From NCBI GenBank assembly GCA_036494465.1, contig DASXOJ010000250.1:1-64000 (forward strand): a stretch of DNA of 64,000 nucleotides, read 5' to 3'. Of this stretch, positions 16,627-24,513 are shown piece by piece. This DNA is from CAJCJE01 sp036494465. GTDB taxonomy: Bacteria; Actinomycetota; Actinomycetes; Mycobacteriales; Pseudonocardiaceae. A program made the translations under genes and the position numbers. The stretch's first letter is position 1, and every line of letters starts with the position of its first letter. The notes beneath the pieces are model-generated. The model saw only the letters and a list, made by a program, of their open reading frames with translations. It made no database searches and was not told where the DNA came from.

Positions 16627-17217
16627 GTGACCACCGACATCGTGATCCACAAGCCCGATCCGGCCTGGCCGGATCGGGCGTCGGCACTGCTCGCCGAGAT
16701 CCGCGCCGCGCTCGGTCCGGCCGTCGTGCACGCCGACCACATCGGCAGCACGTCGATTCCGGGCATGGCAGCCAAGAACGTGCTCGACCTCCAACTGTCC
16801 GTTGTGGACCTCGAAGCGGCTGAGCGCGATTTCCGGGCGCCACTGGCCGAACTCGGCTTCGCGTTCAAGCCCTACCTCGGCGACCACGTGCCAGCAGGCA
16901 GCACCGATTCGCCGCAACAGTGGGCGAAGCGGTACTGGTCGCGCCGCGACCACCCCGGCGACGACGCCAACCTGCACGTCCGCCGCGTCGGTTCAGCCAA
17001 CGAGCGGCTGGCGCTGCTGTTTCGCGACTGGTTCCGCGCGCACCCGGAGGCCGTGCCCGGCTACGCGGTGTTCAAGCGGACCCTCGCCCGTCGCGTCACC
17101 GACATCGAGGGCTACACCGACATCAAGGACCCGGTCGTCGACCTGGTGATCGGGATCGCAGCCGACTGGGCCACCGAGACCGGGTGGCAGCCGCACAATG
17201 TGAAGCATGCGGATTGA
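16627..17217 (+). CDS. GrpB/UPF0157-family nucleotidyltransferase-fold protein
   Basis: A 196-residue member of the GrpB family. It contains the conserved VHADHIGSTSIPGMAAKNVLDLQ segment, split here as HIGSTSIPGMAAKNV followed by LDLQ, plus NLHVRRVGS and LLFRDWFRAHPEAV. The fold is that of minimal nucleotidyltransferases (GS-x-x-P-G...D), but no activity is firmly assigned to the family. The GTG at 16627 follows closely on ATAGGGT, which may be a -10 element, so the mRNA could be almost leaderless. It overlaps the VOC gene by 11 bases, giving a two-gene unit. The preceding 168 bases after the MarR gene hold nothing I can recognise. Confidence 0.85.
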   Translation: MTTDIVIHKPDPAWPDRASALLAEIRAALGPAVVHADHIGSTSIPGMAAKNVLDLQLSVVDLEAAERDFRAPLAELGFAFKPYLGDHVPAGSTDSPQQWAKRYWSRRDHPGDDANLHVRRVGSANERLALLFRDWFRAHPEAVPGYAVFKRTLARRVTDIEGYTDIKDPVVDLVIGIAADWATETGWQPHNVKHAD

Positions 17218-17587
17218 CCGGCTCGACCACCTGGTACTCACCGTCGCGGACATCCCGGCCACGGTGGCGTTCTACACCCACGTACTCGGCATGACCGAGA
17301 TCAGCTTTCGCGGCGGACGCACCGCGCTCACCTTCGGCACCAGCAAGATCAACCTGCACCAGGCAGGCAACGAGTTCGAGCCCAAGGCCGCGCACCCGAC
17401 ACCGGGCAGCGCCGACCTGTGCCTGATCGCGGCGGACCCGTTGACCGAGGTGATCGCGGATCTGGCCGAATCGGGTGTGCCGATCGAGGAAGGCCCGGTC
17501 CAGCGCAGCGGCGCCACCGGGACCATCACCAGCGTCTATTTCCGCGACCCGGACGGCAACCTGATCGAGGTCAGCAACTACGCCTGA
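17207..17587 (+). CDS. VOC/glyoxalase-superfamily protein
   Basis: A 126-residue single-domain vicinal-oxygen-chelate protein with two beta-alpha-beta-beta-beta modules: DHLVLTVADIPATVAFYTHV at the start and SVYFRDPDGNLIEVSNY at the end. The His of DHLVL and Glu of LIEVS are the usual metal ligands. The group includes fosfomycin/bleomycin resistance-like and dioxygenase-like proteins; the substrate cannot be assigned. It overlaps the GrpB gene upstream and, by 10 bases, the convergent TetR gene. Confidence 0.88.
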   Translation: MRIDRLDHLVLTVADIPATVAFYTHVLGMTEISFRGGRTALTFGTSKINLHQAGNEFEPKAAHPTPGSADLCLIAADPLTEVIADLAESGVPIEEGPVQRSGATGTITSVYFRDPDGNLIEVSNYA

Positions 17588-18273
17588 GCGATCCGGTCCA
17601 GCCACTGCACGAGCAGCGCCTGCTCGGCTCCGGTGAGCCCGGTGGGCGCGCCGGGCAGGCTCGCCTTCAGCGCGATCGCGTGACTGGCGGTGCCCGCCTC
17701 GCCCGCTGGCACCGCGCCGCCGGTGGTGATCGCGGCCAGGATCGCCTCGCGCACCCGTTCGGAGAGTTCGGGGTCGCGGTCGGCCGTCTTGGTCGCGATC
17801 AGGCTCAAGGTGACGCCGGAACTGGCCGAGTGGATCATCTGCGCGGCACGTTCCACGCTCACCAGCAACCGGCCCGCCGCGGCGACCCTGCTGACCAGCG
17901 AGTGCAGGATCTCCTGGGCGCGCTGCGCGGCGGGCGCCGTGTTCGGCCGGGCCTCGCCGTACATCAACGTGTAGAACGCGGGATTCGCCACGCCGAACCC
18001 GACGTGCAGATCCCAGCCGATGCGCAGGTCGTCGACCGGGTCCTCGGCGAACTGGCGTTCGGTCTTCGCCTTGAGATAGCCCGCGAACCCGTAGCTGGCC
18101 ACCTCGTCGAGCAGGCCCTGCATGTCGCCGAAGCCGCGGTAGATGGTCGGCGCCTGCACCCCCGCCGCCGCGCTGACCGCACGCGTGGACACCGCGTCCC
18201 GGCCGCCTTCGGCGAGCAGGGTGGCCGCTGCCCGGATGATCCGGTCCCTGGTGGTCAGCGCTTCCTCGGTCAT
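17578..18273 (-). CDS. TetR/AcrR-family transcriptional regulator
   Basis: A 231-residue regulator with the TetR HTH (AATLLAEGGRDAVSTRAVSA, then AGVQAPTIYRGFGDMQGLLD) and a helical C-terminal ligand domain. The start ATG 18273 (MTEEALT) was chosen over 18294. A TAACA/TGTTA inverted repeat at 18285-18300 overlaps the longer reading, which suggests non-coding operator DNA. The operator position implies autoregulation. The target genes are not evident; the GH79 gene lies on the same strand upstream. Confidence 0.85.
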   Translation of the reverse strand: MTEEALTTRDRIIRAAATLLAEGGRDAVSTRAVSAAAGVQAPTIYRGFGDMQGLLDEVASYGFAGYLKAKTERQFAEDPVDDLRIGWDLHVGFGVANPAFYTLMYGEARPNTAPAAQRAQEILHSLVSRVAAAGRLLVSVERAAQMIHSASSGVTLSLIATKTADRDPELSERVREAILAAITTGGAVPAGEAGTASHAIALKASLPGAPTGLTGAEQALLVQWLDRIAQA

Positions 18274-18284
18274 GGAAACAATGT

Positions 18285-18300
18285 TAACAGTCACGTGTTA
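18285..18300. promoter_or_regulatory. Inverted repeat upstream of TetR gene
   Basis: TAACA and TGTTA arms are separated by 6 bases, 12 bases upstream of the chosen TetR start. A probable autorepression site, judged from symmetry and position only. Confidence 0.45.
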
Positions 18301-18307
18301 GCGAACA

Positions 18308-18361
18308 GGCCCTTGCGCACCAGCAACGTGCGCTGCGCTTTCGTCGTCAGCGGCAAGGGCC
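18308..18361 (-). terminator. Stem-loop after GH79 gene
   Basis: GGCCCTTGC (18308-18316) pairs perfectly with GCAAGGGCC (18353-18361). The loop contains a second hairpin, GCGCAC/GTGCGC. It begins 12 bases after the GH79 stop on the minus strand. There is no long U tract, as is common in actinobacteria. Likely terminator. Confidence 0.6.
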
Positions 18362-18373
18362 CGCCCGATGGGA

Positions 18374-19852
18374 CTACTTGGTCAGCGTGATGATCGCCGC
18401 GCTGGCCGGGTTGATGCTCACCGACAGCGTGCTGCCGCTGACCGTCAACGCGGTCGTGCTCGGCGCGCCGAGCGTGCCGCCCGCCGAAACGCTCTGCCCG
18501 CCAAGGGTGATCCCGCCGGTCGCGGTCAGCCCGCTCGCGGTCAGGTTCTCCCTGGTCGCCTTGGTGAACGTGGCGCCGAGGTCGAGGGTGAGCGCGGTCG
18601 CGCCGTTGCTCGCCGGGTCGTCCACGTTGTCCAGCACCACCTTCATCGTCGACCCGTTCACCACCGCGTAGGCGCGCACGTCCGCCCACGCCGGGTTGTC
18701 CAGGTTGGCGAACTTGCCGGTGCCCAGCTGGTGCACGAGCGCCATGCCGTAGTACTCCGGCTGCGCGATCACGTTGCCAGCGTTCGCGTCCGCGGCGGTC
18801 GCCGCGCAGAACGGGGTGTAGTACATGTACAGCGGCTTCGGTCCGTTGCACTGGACAACGGTGCCGTGCATGTAGTCGCCTGCCGCGCCTTCGCGCGCCA
18901 TCACCAGCTGGTCGTCGATCTCCCACAACGCCGACGCGAACACGTTGCTCACGCCCTGCTCGCCCTCGCAGACCACCGAGTTGCCCTCGTCGAACACACC
19001 AGGCACCTTCAACTTCGCGGCAGCGGTGACCATCAGGTCGGCGGTGGCCTTCTCGTTGTCACGGGTGGTGGTGCCGAGCAGGTCCGCGATGGTCGGGTTG
19101 CTCCCGGCGCTGCACGCGCTGAGCGGGTAGTAGTGGCTGGTCAGCTCGGTGATGTCCGGGTGCGCCTGCTCGTTGGCGATGAACGCGGACTGGAACGCGC
19201 TGTTCGGTTTGCCGCTGGTGTCCGAGCCCTCGATGGCCACACCCGGCGCGGCCGCCTTGATCGCCTTCGCGTACGCCTCGAACGCGGTGTAGTAGGACGA
19301 GGTCGAGCTGTAGTAGAAGTCCGGCTCGTTGCCGATCTCGATCGCGGCCAGCGAGGAACCCAGTGCCGCCTTGGCGTGCGCTGCCTCGTCGGCGGCGCGG
19401 TTCACGTCGTACTGCTTGAGGTTGACGCCCAGAATCACCTTCCAGCCGCTGGCGGTGGCGATCTTCGCCAGGTTGGCCAGTCCGGTCGGGGTGATGGTGG
19501 CGAGCGCCCAGGACGGTGCGGTTTCCCCGCTGGAGGTCCAGAACGACTGGTCAACGGTGTTCCCGCCGACCCGCAGCACCGAGCTGCCCAGGGTCTTCAG
19601 GTACTGCGCGAGGTTGCCCGAGCCGAACGAGGGAATCGCCAGGTCGGACGCTTCCAACGAGAAGCCTTCCGCGTTCGCGTTGAGCGGGGTGGTGGTCTGG
19701 GTCGGGTCGATGGTGATCACCTGCGCGGCTGCCGGTGCGGCGTTCGCGGTGACCCCCATCGCCGCGACCAGCGCGCTCGCCGCGAGTGCGACGGCTCCGG
19801 TGCGTAAGCCGGACCGAATAGTCCGGTCCAGACCGCGTCGTCTGGTCTGCAT
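18374..19852 (-). CDS. Secreted glycoside hydrolase family 79-like (beta-glucuronidase/heparanase type)
   Basis: A 492-residue exported enzyme. The N-terminus has an Arg-rich n-region and a hydrophobic core (AVALAASALVAAMGVTANA, cleavage near ANA-AP). A TIM-barrel follows, with LRVGGNTVDQSFW, the acid/base Glu in AAIEIGNEPDFYY and the probable nucleophile Glu in PGVFDEGNS. A C-terminal beta-sandwich runs from about residue 390. The GH79 family cleaves glucuronides from proteoglycans or plant arabinogalactans. The ATG at 19852 has GAGGAGCG 6-9 bases upstream; the open frame begins 29 codons earlier. An inverted repeat CTGTTCA/TGAACAG (19871-19908) lies in the promoter region. Confidence 0.85.
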   Translation of the reverse strand: MQTRRRGLDRTIRSGLRTGAVALAASALVAAMGVTANAAPAAAQVITIDPTQTTTPLNANAEGFSLEASDLAIPSFGSGNLAQYLKTLGSSVLRVGGNTVDQSFWTSSGETAPSWALATITPTGLANLAKIATASGWKVILGVNLKQYDVNRAADEAAHAKAALGSSLAAIEIGNEPDFYYSSTSSYYTAFEAYAKAIKAAAPGVAIEGSDTSGKPNSAFQSAFIANEQAHPDITELTSHYYPLSACSAGSNPTIADLLGTTTRDNEKATADLMVTAAAKLKVPGVFDEGNSVVCEGEQGVSNVFASALWEIDDQLVMAREGAAGDYMHGTVVQCNGPKPLYMYYTPFCAATAADANAGNVIAQPEYYGMALVHQLGTGKFANLDNPAWADVRAYAVVNGSTMKVVLDNVDDPASNGATALTLDLGATFTKATRENLTASGLTATGGITLGGQSVSAGGTLGAPSTTALTVSGSTLSVSINPASAAIITLTK

Positions 19853-19870
19853 CTTTCGCTCCTCTAACGC

Positions 19871-19908
19871 CTGTTCATATATGTGGACAATGCCATGCTC
19901 GTGAACAG
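19871..19908. promoter_or_regulatory. Spaced inverted repeat in GH79 promoter region
   Basis: CTGTTCA (19871-19877) and TGAACAG (19902-19908) are perfect complements 24 bases apart, just upstream of the GH79 start. They could be half-sites for a dimeric regulator, or chance. Confidence 0.3.
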
Positions 19909-19982
19909 CATCGATGAGCGTAGGACGGGCCGTCGACAAGGGTCAAGGACCGGTGGTTTCCACCGTTGACGCTGGTCTTGCC

Positions 19983-20013
19983 TTTACTCTCACGTCGCGT
20001 GAGGCTCTAGCGT
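19983..20013 (+). promoter_or_regulatory. MerR-type promoter with 19-bp spacer and central dyad
   Basis: TTTACT (19983-19988) and TAGCGT (20008-20013) are separated by 19 bases, the over-long spacer typical of MerR-activated promoters. The spacer contains the perfect dyad CTCACG-TCG-CGTGAG (19989-20003). Predicted transcription starts within a few bases of the regulator's ATG at 20022. Strong positional support for autoregulation. Confidence 0.65.
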
Positions 20014-20021
20014 CTACCGGC

Positions 20022-20807
20022 ATGACCAGCAGGGACGAGGGCAAACGAGTCGGCGAGGTGGTCAGGGCGACCGGCCTGACCGTGCGCACGCTGCACTACT
20101 ACGACGAAATCGGCCTGCTCGTGCCCTCCGCGCGCAGCGACGCCGGCTACCGGCTCTACCACGCACCCGACCTGGAGCGGCTCTACCGGATCATGCGACT
20201 GCGCAAGATCGGCATGACCCTTGACGACGTCCGGCGCACCCTCGACGACGCCGACTGGCCGCTGGACACCGCGCTGGCCCGCCACCTCGACCAATTGGAC
20301 CGGCAACTCGCTGTCGGCAGGCGGCTCCGGGCCAGCCTCGGCGCGGTGCTCGGCAGCGCCACACCGTCCACAACGGACCTCATGACCGTACTGGAGGACA
20401 TGACCATGATCGACACCGTCGTGCAGCGCCGCATCCCCGGCCTCGTCTACGCCGACATCGAAGCCGCCTACCACTACCTCACCGACGTTTTCGGCCTGGA
20501 ACCCGGCCGACTCGACCGCGACGACACCGGCACCGTGCACCACGGTGAAGTCGGCGCGGGCGACGGCGTGATCTGGCTGCACCAGGTCTCGCCCGAATTC
20601 GGTCTCGACTCGCCGTTGCACACCGGCGTGGAAACCGCGGGCCTGTCGATCATGGTCGATGACGTCGACGCGCACTACCTGCGCGTGAAAGCCACCGGCG
20701 CGCACATCGTCTACGACATCGCCGACATGCCTTACGGCGTCCGCGAATACGGCGTCCGCGATCTGGAAAACCGCCTCTGGTCCTTCATGACACCGCTCGA
20801 CCAATAG
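20022..20807 (+). CDS. MerR regulator fused to a VOC domain
   Basis: A 261-residue two-domain regulator. Residues 1-75 are a MerR winged helix (GEVVRATGLTVRTLHYYDEI, then GYRLYHAPDLERLYRIMRLR), followed by a dimerisation helix. From about residue 130 a glyoxalase/VOC-like domain (DIEAAYHYLTDVFGLEP, VHHGEVGAGDGVIWLHQV, YGVREYGVRDLENRLWSF) probably serves as the ligand sensor. The ATG at 20022 was selected because the MerR-type promoter sits directly in front of it; the 36 upstream codons would be inside that promoter. No target operon is adjacent except itself. It may detect a small aromatic or drug-like ligand. Confidence 0.88.
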   Translation: MTSRDEGKRVGEVVRATGLTVRTLHYYDEIGLLVPSARSDAGYRLYHAPDLERLYRIMRLRKIGMTLDDVRRTLDDADWPLDTALARHLDQLDRQLAVGRRLRASLGAVLGSATPSTTDLMTVLEDMTMIDTVVQRRIPGLVYADIEAAYHYLTDVFGLEPGRLDRDDTGTVHHGEVGAGDGVIWLHQVSPEFGLDSPLHTGVETAGLSIMVDDVDAHYLRVKATGAHIVYDIADMPYGVREYGVRDLENRLWSFMTPLDQ

Positions 20808-21078
20808 TGTCCGGCCTGGGGCGGTTCTGTGGAGATTCTGTGCGCAGCACAGGGAAATTCCGTTCACCCGTGTCAACCGGTGAGCTGACCGGCTAGGCTG
20901 GACCTGCCGCACTGGCGCCAAGGGGGGAAAGCCGTCGTGAACAGCTAGCCAGGAATCCAGGCCACTCGCCGCGCGAGTTCACCATCACCATCACCTTCGC
21001 CGTGTCCGTGACGGGCGCGGTCGCTCCGGCCTGCGCGCTGCTTTTCGCTGTGTCAATTCAATACAGGGGGGAAACACT
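20808..21078 (+). other. Intergenic region before the DUF1906 gene
   Basis: This stretch has a perfect hairpin CTGTGC-GCA-GCACAG (20838-20852), 31 bases after the MerR gene, which may end its transcript. It also has a strong Shine-Dalgarno-like AAGGGGGGAAA followed by GTG-AAC-AGC-TAG (20937-20948), a four-codon frame. A similar AGGGGGGAAA precedes the GTG of the next gene. A shifted frame between them encodes a hydrophobic segment (FAVSVTGAVAPACALLFAVS) with no start codon, possibly the remains of a small membrane peptide gene. Confidence 0.4.
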
Positions 21079-23391
21079 GTGGTGGACGCCAAAGTCCTGC
21101 AGGCACAACAGTGGGTGAATGCCACCTATGGCACCGTCGCTGGTTATGTCAAATGCCCCGAGGACGGTAAAACGGCCTGGTCGGTGATGTATTCGCTGAC
21201 TATGGGCTTACAGCACGAACTCGGGATCACCGCGCTGTCGGCGAACTTCGGACCGGCGACCCTCGCCGCGCTCGGCGCGGGCGTTCCGGTTTCGACACCG
21301 AACCAGAACCTCGTCCGGATTATTCAATCCGGCTGCTTCTGCAAGGGTTACAACGCGGGCGACATCGACGGCAACTTCGGCATCACCACCCAGGGCGCCG
21401 TCGACTCGATGATGGTGAACGCCGGCCTGACCGACGGCCTCGGCGCGGTGCTCACGCCGAAGGTGATGAAAGCGCTGCTGTCCATGGACGCGTACGTGGT
21501 CCTCGCCGGTGGCAGCGATGATGTCCGCACCATCCAGCAATGGCTCAACGGCCGCTACATCAACCGGCGCGACTTCTTCATCAGCCCGTGCGACGGCCTT
21601 TTCTCGCGCGGCGTCGAAACGGCGATGATCTACGCCATCCAGTACGAGCTCGGCATGGCCGACGGCGTGGCCACTGGCGCGTTCGGGCCAGCCACCCAGG
21701 CCGGACTGCGCCAGCACACCGTCAAGAACGGCGATTCCGGCGTCTGGGTGAGCCTGTTCAGCGCGGCGATGGTGTTCAACGGCTATGGCTCGTTCATCGA
21801 CTCCTTCGACAGCGACCTGGCCGCGTCGGTCACCAACTTCCAGCAGTTCTCCCAACTCACCGCCTCCGGCCAGGGCGACTTCGCCACCTGGGCGGAGCTG
21901 CTCGTTTCCACCGGCGACCCGACCCGGCCGGGCACCGCGTGCGACTGCATCACCACGATCACTCCGGCGATCGGCCAGACGCTCTACGGCGCGGGCTACC
22001 GCATCGTCGGCCGCTACCTCGACGAACGCGGCACCACGCTGGACAAGAAGATCAAGCCGGGCGAGCTGGAAACGATCTTCGCCGCCGGTCTCAACGTGCT
22101 GCCCATCTCCCAGTACTACGGGGGAGAGGCGGCATACTTCACCCATGCGCAGGGTTACACCGACGCGGTCGACGCCCAGACCGCCGCGCTCGGCTTCGGC
22201 TTCAACCCGGGCACGGTGATCTACTTCGCCGTCGACTACGACGCCACCCAGGCCGACATCGACGCCAACATCGTGCCCTACTTCTACGGCATCGTGGCCG
22301 GTCTCGCCTCCCAGGGCAACCGCTTCATCCACGGCGTCTACGGGTCGCGCAACGTCTGCGCGCAAGTGACCAGCAGGACCGACGCGCGCTGGTCGTTCGT
22401 ATCCGGCATGTCCACCGGGTTCTCCGGCAACATGGGCTTCCCGCTGCCGGACAACTGGGCGTTCAACCAGATCCAGACGCTTACGGTCGGCTCGGGCGCA
22501 GGCGCCGTGCAGATCGACAAGGACGTGCACAACTCGAACACCGACCCCGGCGTGTCGTCGATCAATTCGATCACCTACCCCGCCGATGGCTTCGTCGACT
22601 TCGTCAGCAACCTCTACGTGCTCGCGACGACGTACGGCAAAATCAACCCGAACCTGCTGGTCATGCAGTACCTCCGGCAACTGGACGCGAAGTACATCGG
22701 TGTGGCCTGGCAGCTCCTCATCGGCGATGTCGACCAGGACTTCATCACCTACGCGCAGAGCAACGGCGCGCTCAGCAGCCAGGTCACGCAGTACGCGGAC
22801 CCGTTCTACGGCAACCAGATCGACGTGGCGCACTTCGGAGCGTCCGCCAACGGCCAGTACCTCTCCCTCCAGCCGACCGGCATCACCGATTCCACCATCG
22901 GTGACGTGACAGCCTGGGGCGGCGACCTGATGACCTTCTACGGCGAATGGCGGGCCAACAGCGACAGCTACTCCTCCGGCTACACCTACTGCCAGGAACG
23001 GCTCGCCAAGATCGACGGCGGCGGCACCTTCAGGTTGTCCGACCTCATCGAAGACGCGGACTCGTACAACGTCGTCAAGAGCGTCCTCGGCGGCGGCGAC
23101 GTGTCCAGCGTGGTGAACGACTACTACCGGCACGGCGGCTACAGTTCCCGGTTCAAGCAGTTCTTCCAGGGGCGCTTCGGCGGGACTTCGGCCGGTGCGG
23201 CCGCGGCTGCCAACGCCATCCTGCTGAGCACCGACCCCGCCATCTCGGTGCCCAGGCTTGGGCTGATCCAGTCGACCGGCGGTGTCTATACCGTGATGCC
23301 GAATGTTCTGCCGACAGACAAACTCAATGAGTTCTGCGCCGGATTCGGCGACGTACTCCAAGCAAGAGTGGAAGAAGAACAGGGAACGTGA
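21079..23391 (+). CDS. Peptidoglycan-binding-like repeats plus DUF1906 glycoside-hydrolase-like domain
   Basis: A 770-residue protein. The first 280 residues contain about four peptidoglycan-binding-like units, recognisable as NFGPATLAAL, NFGITTQGAVDSMM, AFGPATQAGLRQH and DLAASVTNFQQF. Residues about 286-490 match the DUF1906 (Rv2525c-like) TIM-barrel hydrolase: GYRIVGRYLDERG, GLNVLPISQYYG, PGTVIYFAVDYDAT and HGVYGSR. The C-terminal 270 residues are not recognised. There is no signal peptide at the GTG start, which is odd for a wall hydrolase. It may use non-Sec export or act after lysis. It overlaps the next gene by 4 bases, and the three genes to 24513 form one operon. Confidence 0.8.
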   Translation: MVDAKVLQAQQWVNATYGTVAGYVKCPEDGKTAWSVMYSLTMGLQHELGITALSANFGPATLAALGAGVPVSTPNQNLVRIIQSGCFCKGYNAGDIDGNFGITTQGAVDSMMVNAGLTDGLGAVLTPKVMKALLSMDAYVVLAGGSDDVRTIQQWLNGRYINRRDFFISPCDGLFSRGVETAMIYAIQYELGMADGVATGAFGPATQAGLRQHTVKNGDSGVWVSLFSAAMVFNGYGSFIDSFDSDLAASVTNFQQFSQLTASGQGDFATWAELLVSTGDPTRPGTACDCITTITPAIGQTLYGAGYRIVGRYLDERGTTLDKKIKPGELETIFAAGLNVLPISQYYGGEAAYFTHAQGYTDAVDAQTAALGFGFNPGTVIYFAVDYDATQADIDANIVPYFYGIVAGLASQGNRFIHGVYGSRNVCAQVTSRTDARWSFVSGMSTGFSGNMGFPLPDNWAFNQIQTLTVGSGAGAVQIDKDVHNSNTDPGVSSINSITYPADGFVDFVSNLYVLATTYGKINPNLLVMQYLRQLDAKYIGVAWQLLIGDVDQDFITYAQSNGALSSQVTQYADPFYGNQIDVAHFGASANGQYLSLQPTGITDSTIGDVTAWGGDLMTFYGEWRANSDSYSSGYTYCQERLAKIDGGGTFRLSDLIEDADSYNVVKSVLGGGDVSSVVNDYYRHGGYSSRFKQFFQGRFGGTSAGAAAAANAILLSTDPAISVPRLGLIQSTGGVYTVMPNVLPTDKLNEFCAGFGDVLQARVEEEQGT

Positions 23392-23843
23392 GTCGCCTTC
23401 TCGCCGTGCTGATCCTCGGCTTCGCATTATTCGCCCCGGTGATCAGCTTCGCTCTGCTGGTCATAAAACTGATCTTCACCGGGCTGAACCGGCGGTTTAT
23501 CCCGCCTCGCCGATCCGTCGCCTGGACACAGGCGGCGGTGGCGGTGTTGTGCGCCGCGGCCACCGTGTACTCGATCGGAGTGTGGTCGGGCGGGTTCTTC
23601 GACATCGCCAGCAGCCCGTGCGCCGACAAGCTACCTGCGAACCCTGCCTACCAGCAGAGCTGGCTTCCGCTGGCCAACGCCTGCCGGTACCTGGATGGCA
23701 CCACCTCGCCCCAGTTGGTGCCCTCCTACGTCAACCCCACCGTCTTCACCTGCCTGGCAGGCGCCGCGATCTGCGTCGCGCTGGTCGTCTGGTCGGCAGT
23801 GCGTGAAATCAACTACGAGAGAGCGAGTTACGCGGATGAGTGA
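23388..23843 (+). CDS. Small three-helix membrane protein
   Basis: A 151-residue protein with an N-terminal helix (residues about 4-28), a second helix (about 45-65) and a third near the C-terminus (about 118-138). Between helices two and three is a loop of about 50 residues with two Cys (SSPCADKLPAN and NACRYLDG) that could form an extracytoplasmic disulphide. No family is recognised. The GTG start overlaps the stop of the DUF1906 gene, and its stop overlaps the next ATG. It might anchor, export or shield the two neighbouring wall-associated proteins, though this rests only on gene order. Confidence 0.7.
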   Translation: MSRLLAVLILGFALFAPVISFALLVIKLIFTGLNRRFIPPRRSVAWTQAAVAVLCAAATVYSIGVWSGGFFDIASSPCADKLPANPAYQQSWLPLANACRYLDGTTSPQLVPSYVNPTVFTCLAGAAICVALVVWSAVREINYERASYADE

Positions 23844-24513
23844 CCACAGACCAGTCTCGCGACGACGACTGCTCAGCTATGGACTCGGCACGGCAGGCGG
23901 CGTCCTGCTCGCCTCCGGCCTCACCCAACCCGCCTTCGCCGCCCGGCCCGCCGCCGCGTGGACCGCGAACACCACCGCGAACGGCTGGCCGGTGATCTCG
24001 GGGCCGAAACCGCTGGAGATCGAGGGCACCGACCTCGCGGTCGCGGTCCTGCCCGGTCCGGTGGCGACCGTGCTGCTGCACTGCGCCCGCCGGTTCTGCT
24101 ACGAGATCGACGACACGCTGACCCAGGCGGACGTGTCCGGGTATTCCGCCAGCCGATCGGTCGGCGCGGCGTTCGAGAGCAACTACCTGTCGGGCACGGC
24201 ACTCGCGCTGCGACCCAACTTCTACCCGCTCGGCGTCAAGAACGGGTTCTTCCCCCACGACATCGTGATCATCCGGGACATCCTGGCCGACTGCGAGGGC
24301 CTGGTCCGGTGGGGTGGCGACCTGAATCCGGCCAAGGAATCCCACTTCCAGATCGACGTCGCGCCGGACAACGGCAAACTCGCCGGGGTCGCGAACAAGA
24401 TCACCCGCTGGCAGCAGCTACCCGGCCAGGGCGCGGGTTCCGCGATCGATCCGTTCAGCCCGAACCGGCTCCGCGCCGCGCAGGCGTTGCAGACCCAGCA
24501 GAGCCACCACTAG
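23836..24513 (+). CDS. Tat-exported peptidase M15-like protein with altered metal site
   Basis: A 225-residue protein with a twin-arginine signal (VSRRRLLSYGLGTAGG, cleavage near AFA-ARP). The mature part aligns by eye with VanY/M15 D-Ala-D-Ala carboxypeptidase-like domains. The segment ESNYLSGTALALRPNFYPLG (about 114-133) corresponds to the usual SNHxSGTAIDIN motif, with Tyr and Ala where the zinc His and Asp normally stand. The later motif VRWGGDLNPAKESHFQIDV keeps its His. It may therefore bind peptidoglycan without cleaving it. The ATG at 23836 overlaps the upstream gene. The 3' end overlaps recQ by 4 bases. Confidence 0.75.
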   Translation: MSDHRPVSRRRLLSYGLGTAGGVLLASGLTQPAFAARPAAAWTANTTANGWPVISGPKPLEIEGTDLAVAVLPGPVATVLLHCARRFCYEIDDTLTQADVSGYSASRSVGAAFESNYLSGTALALRPNFYPLGVKNGFFPHDIVIIRDILADCEGLVRWGGDLNPAKESHFQIDVAPDNGKLAGVANKITRWQQLPGQGAGSAIDPFSPNRLRAAQALQTQQSHH

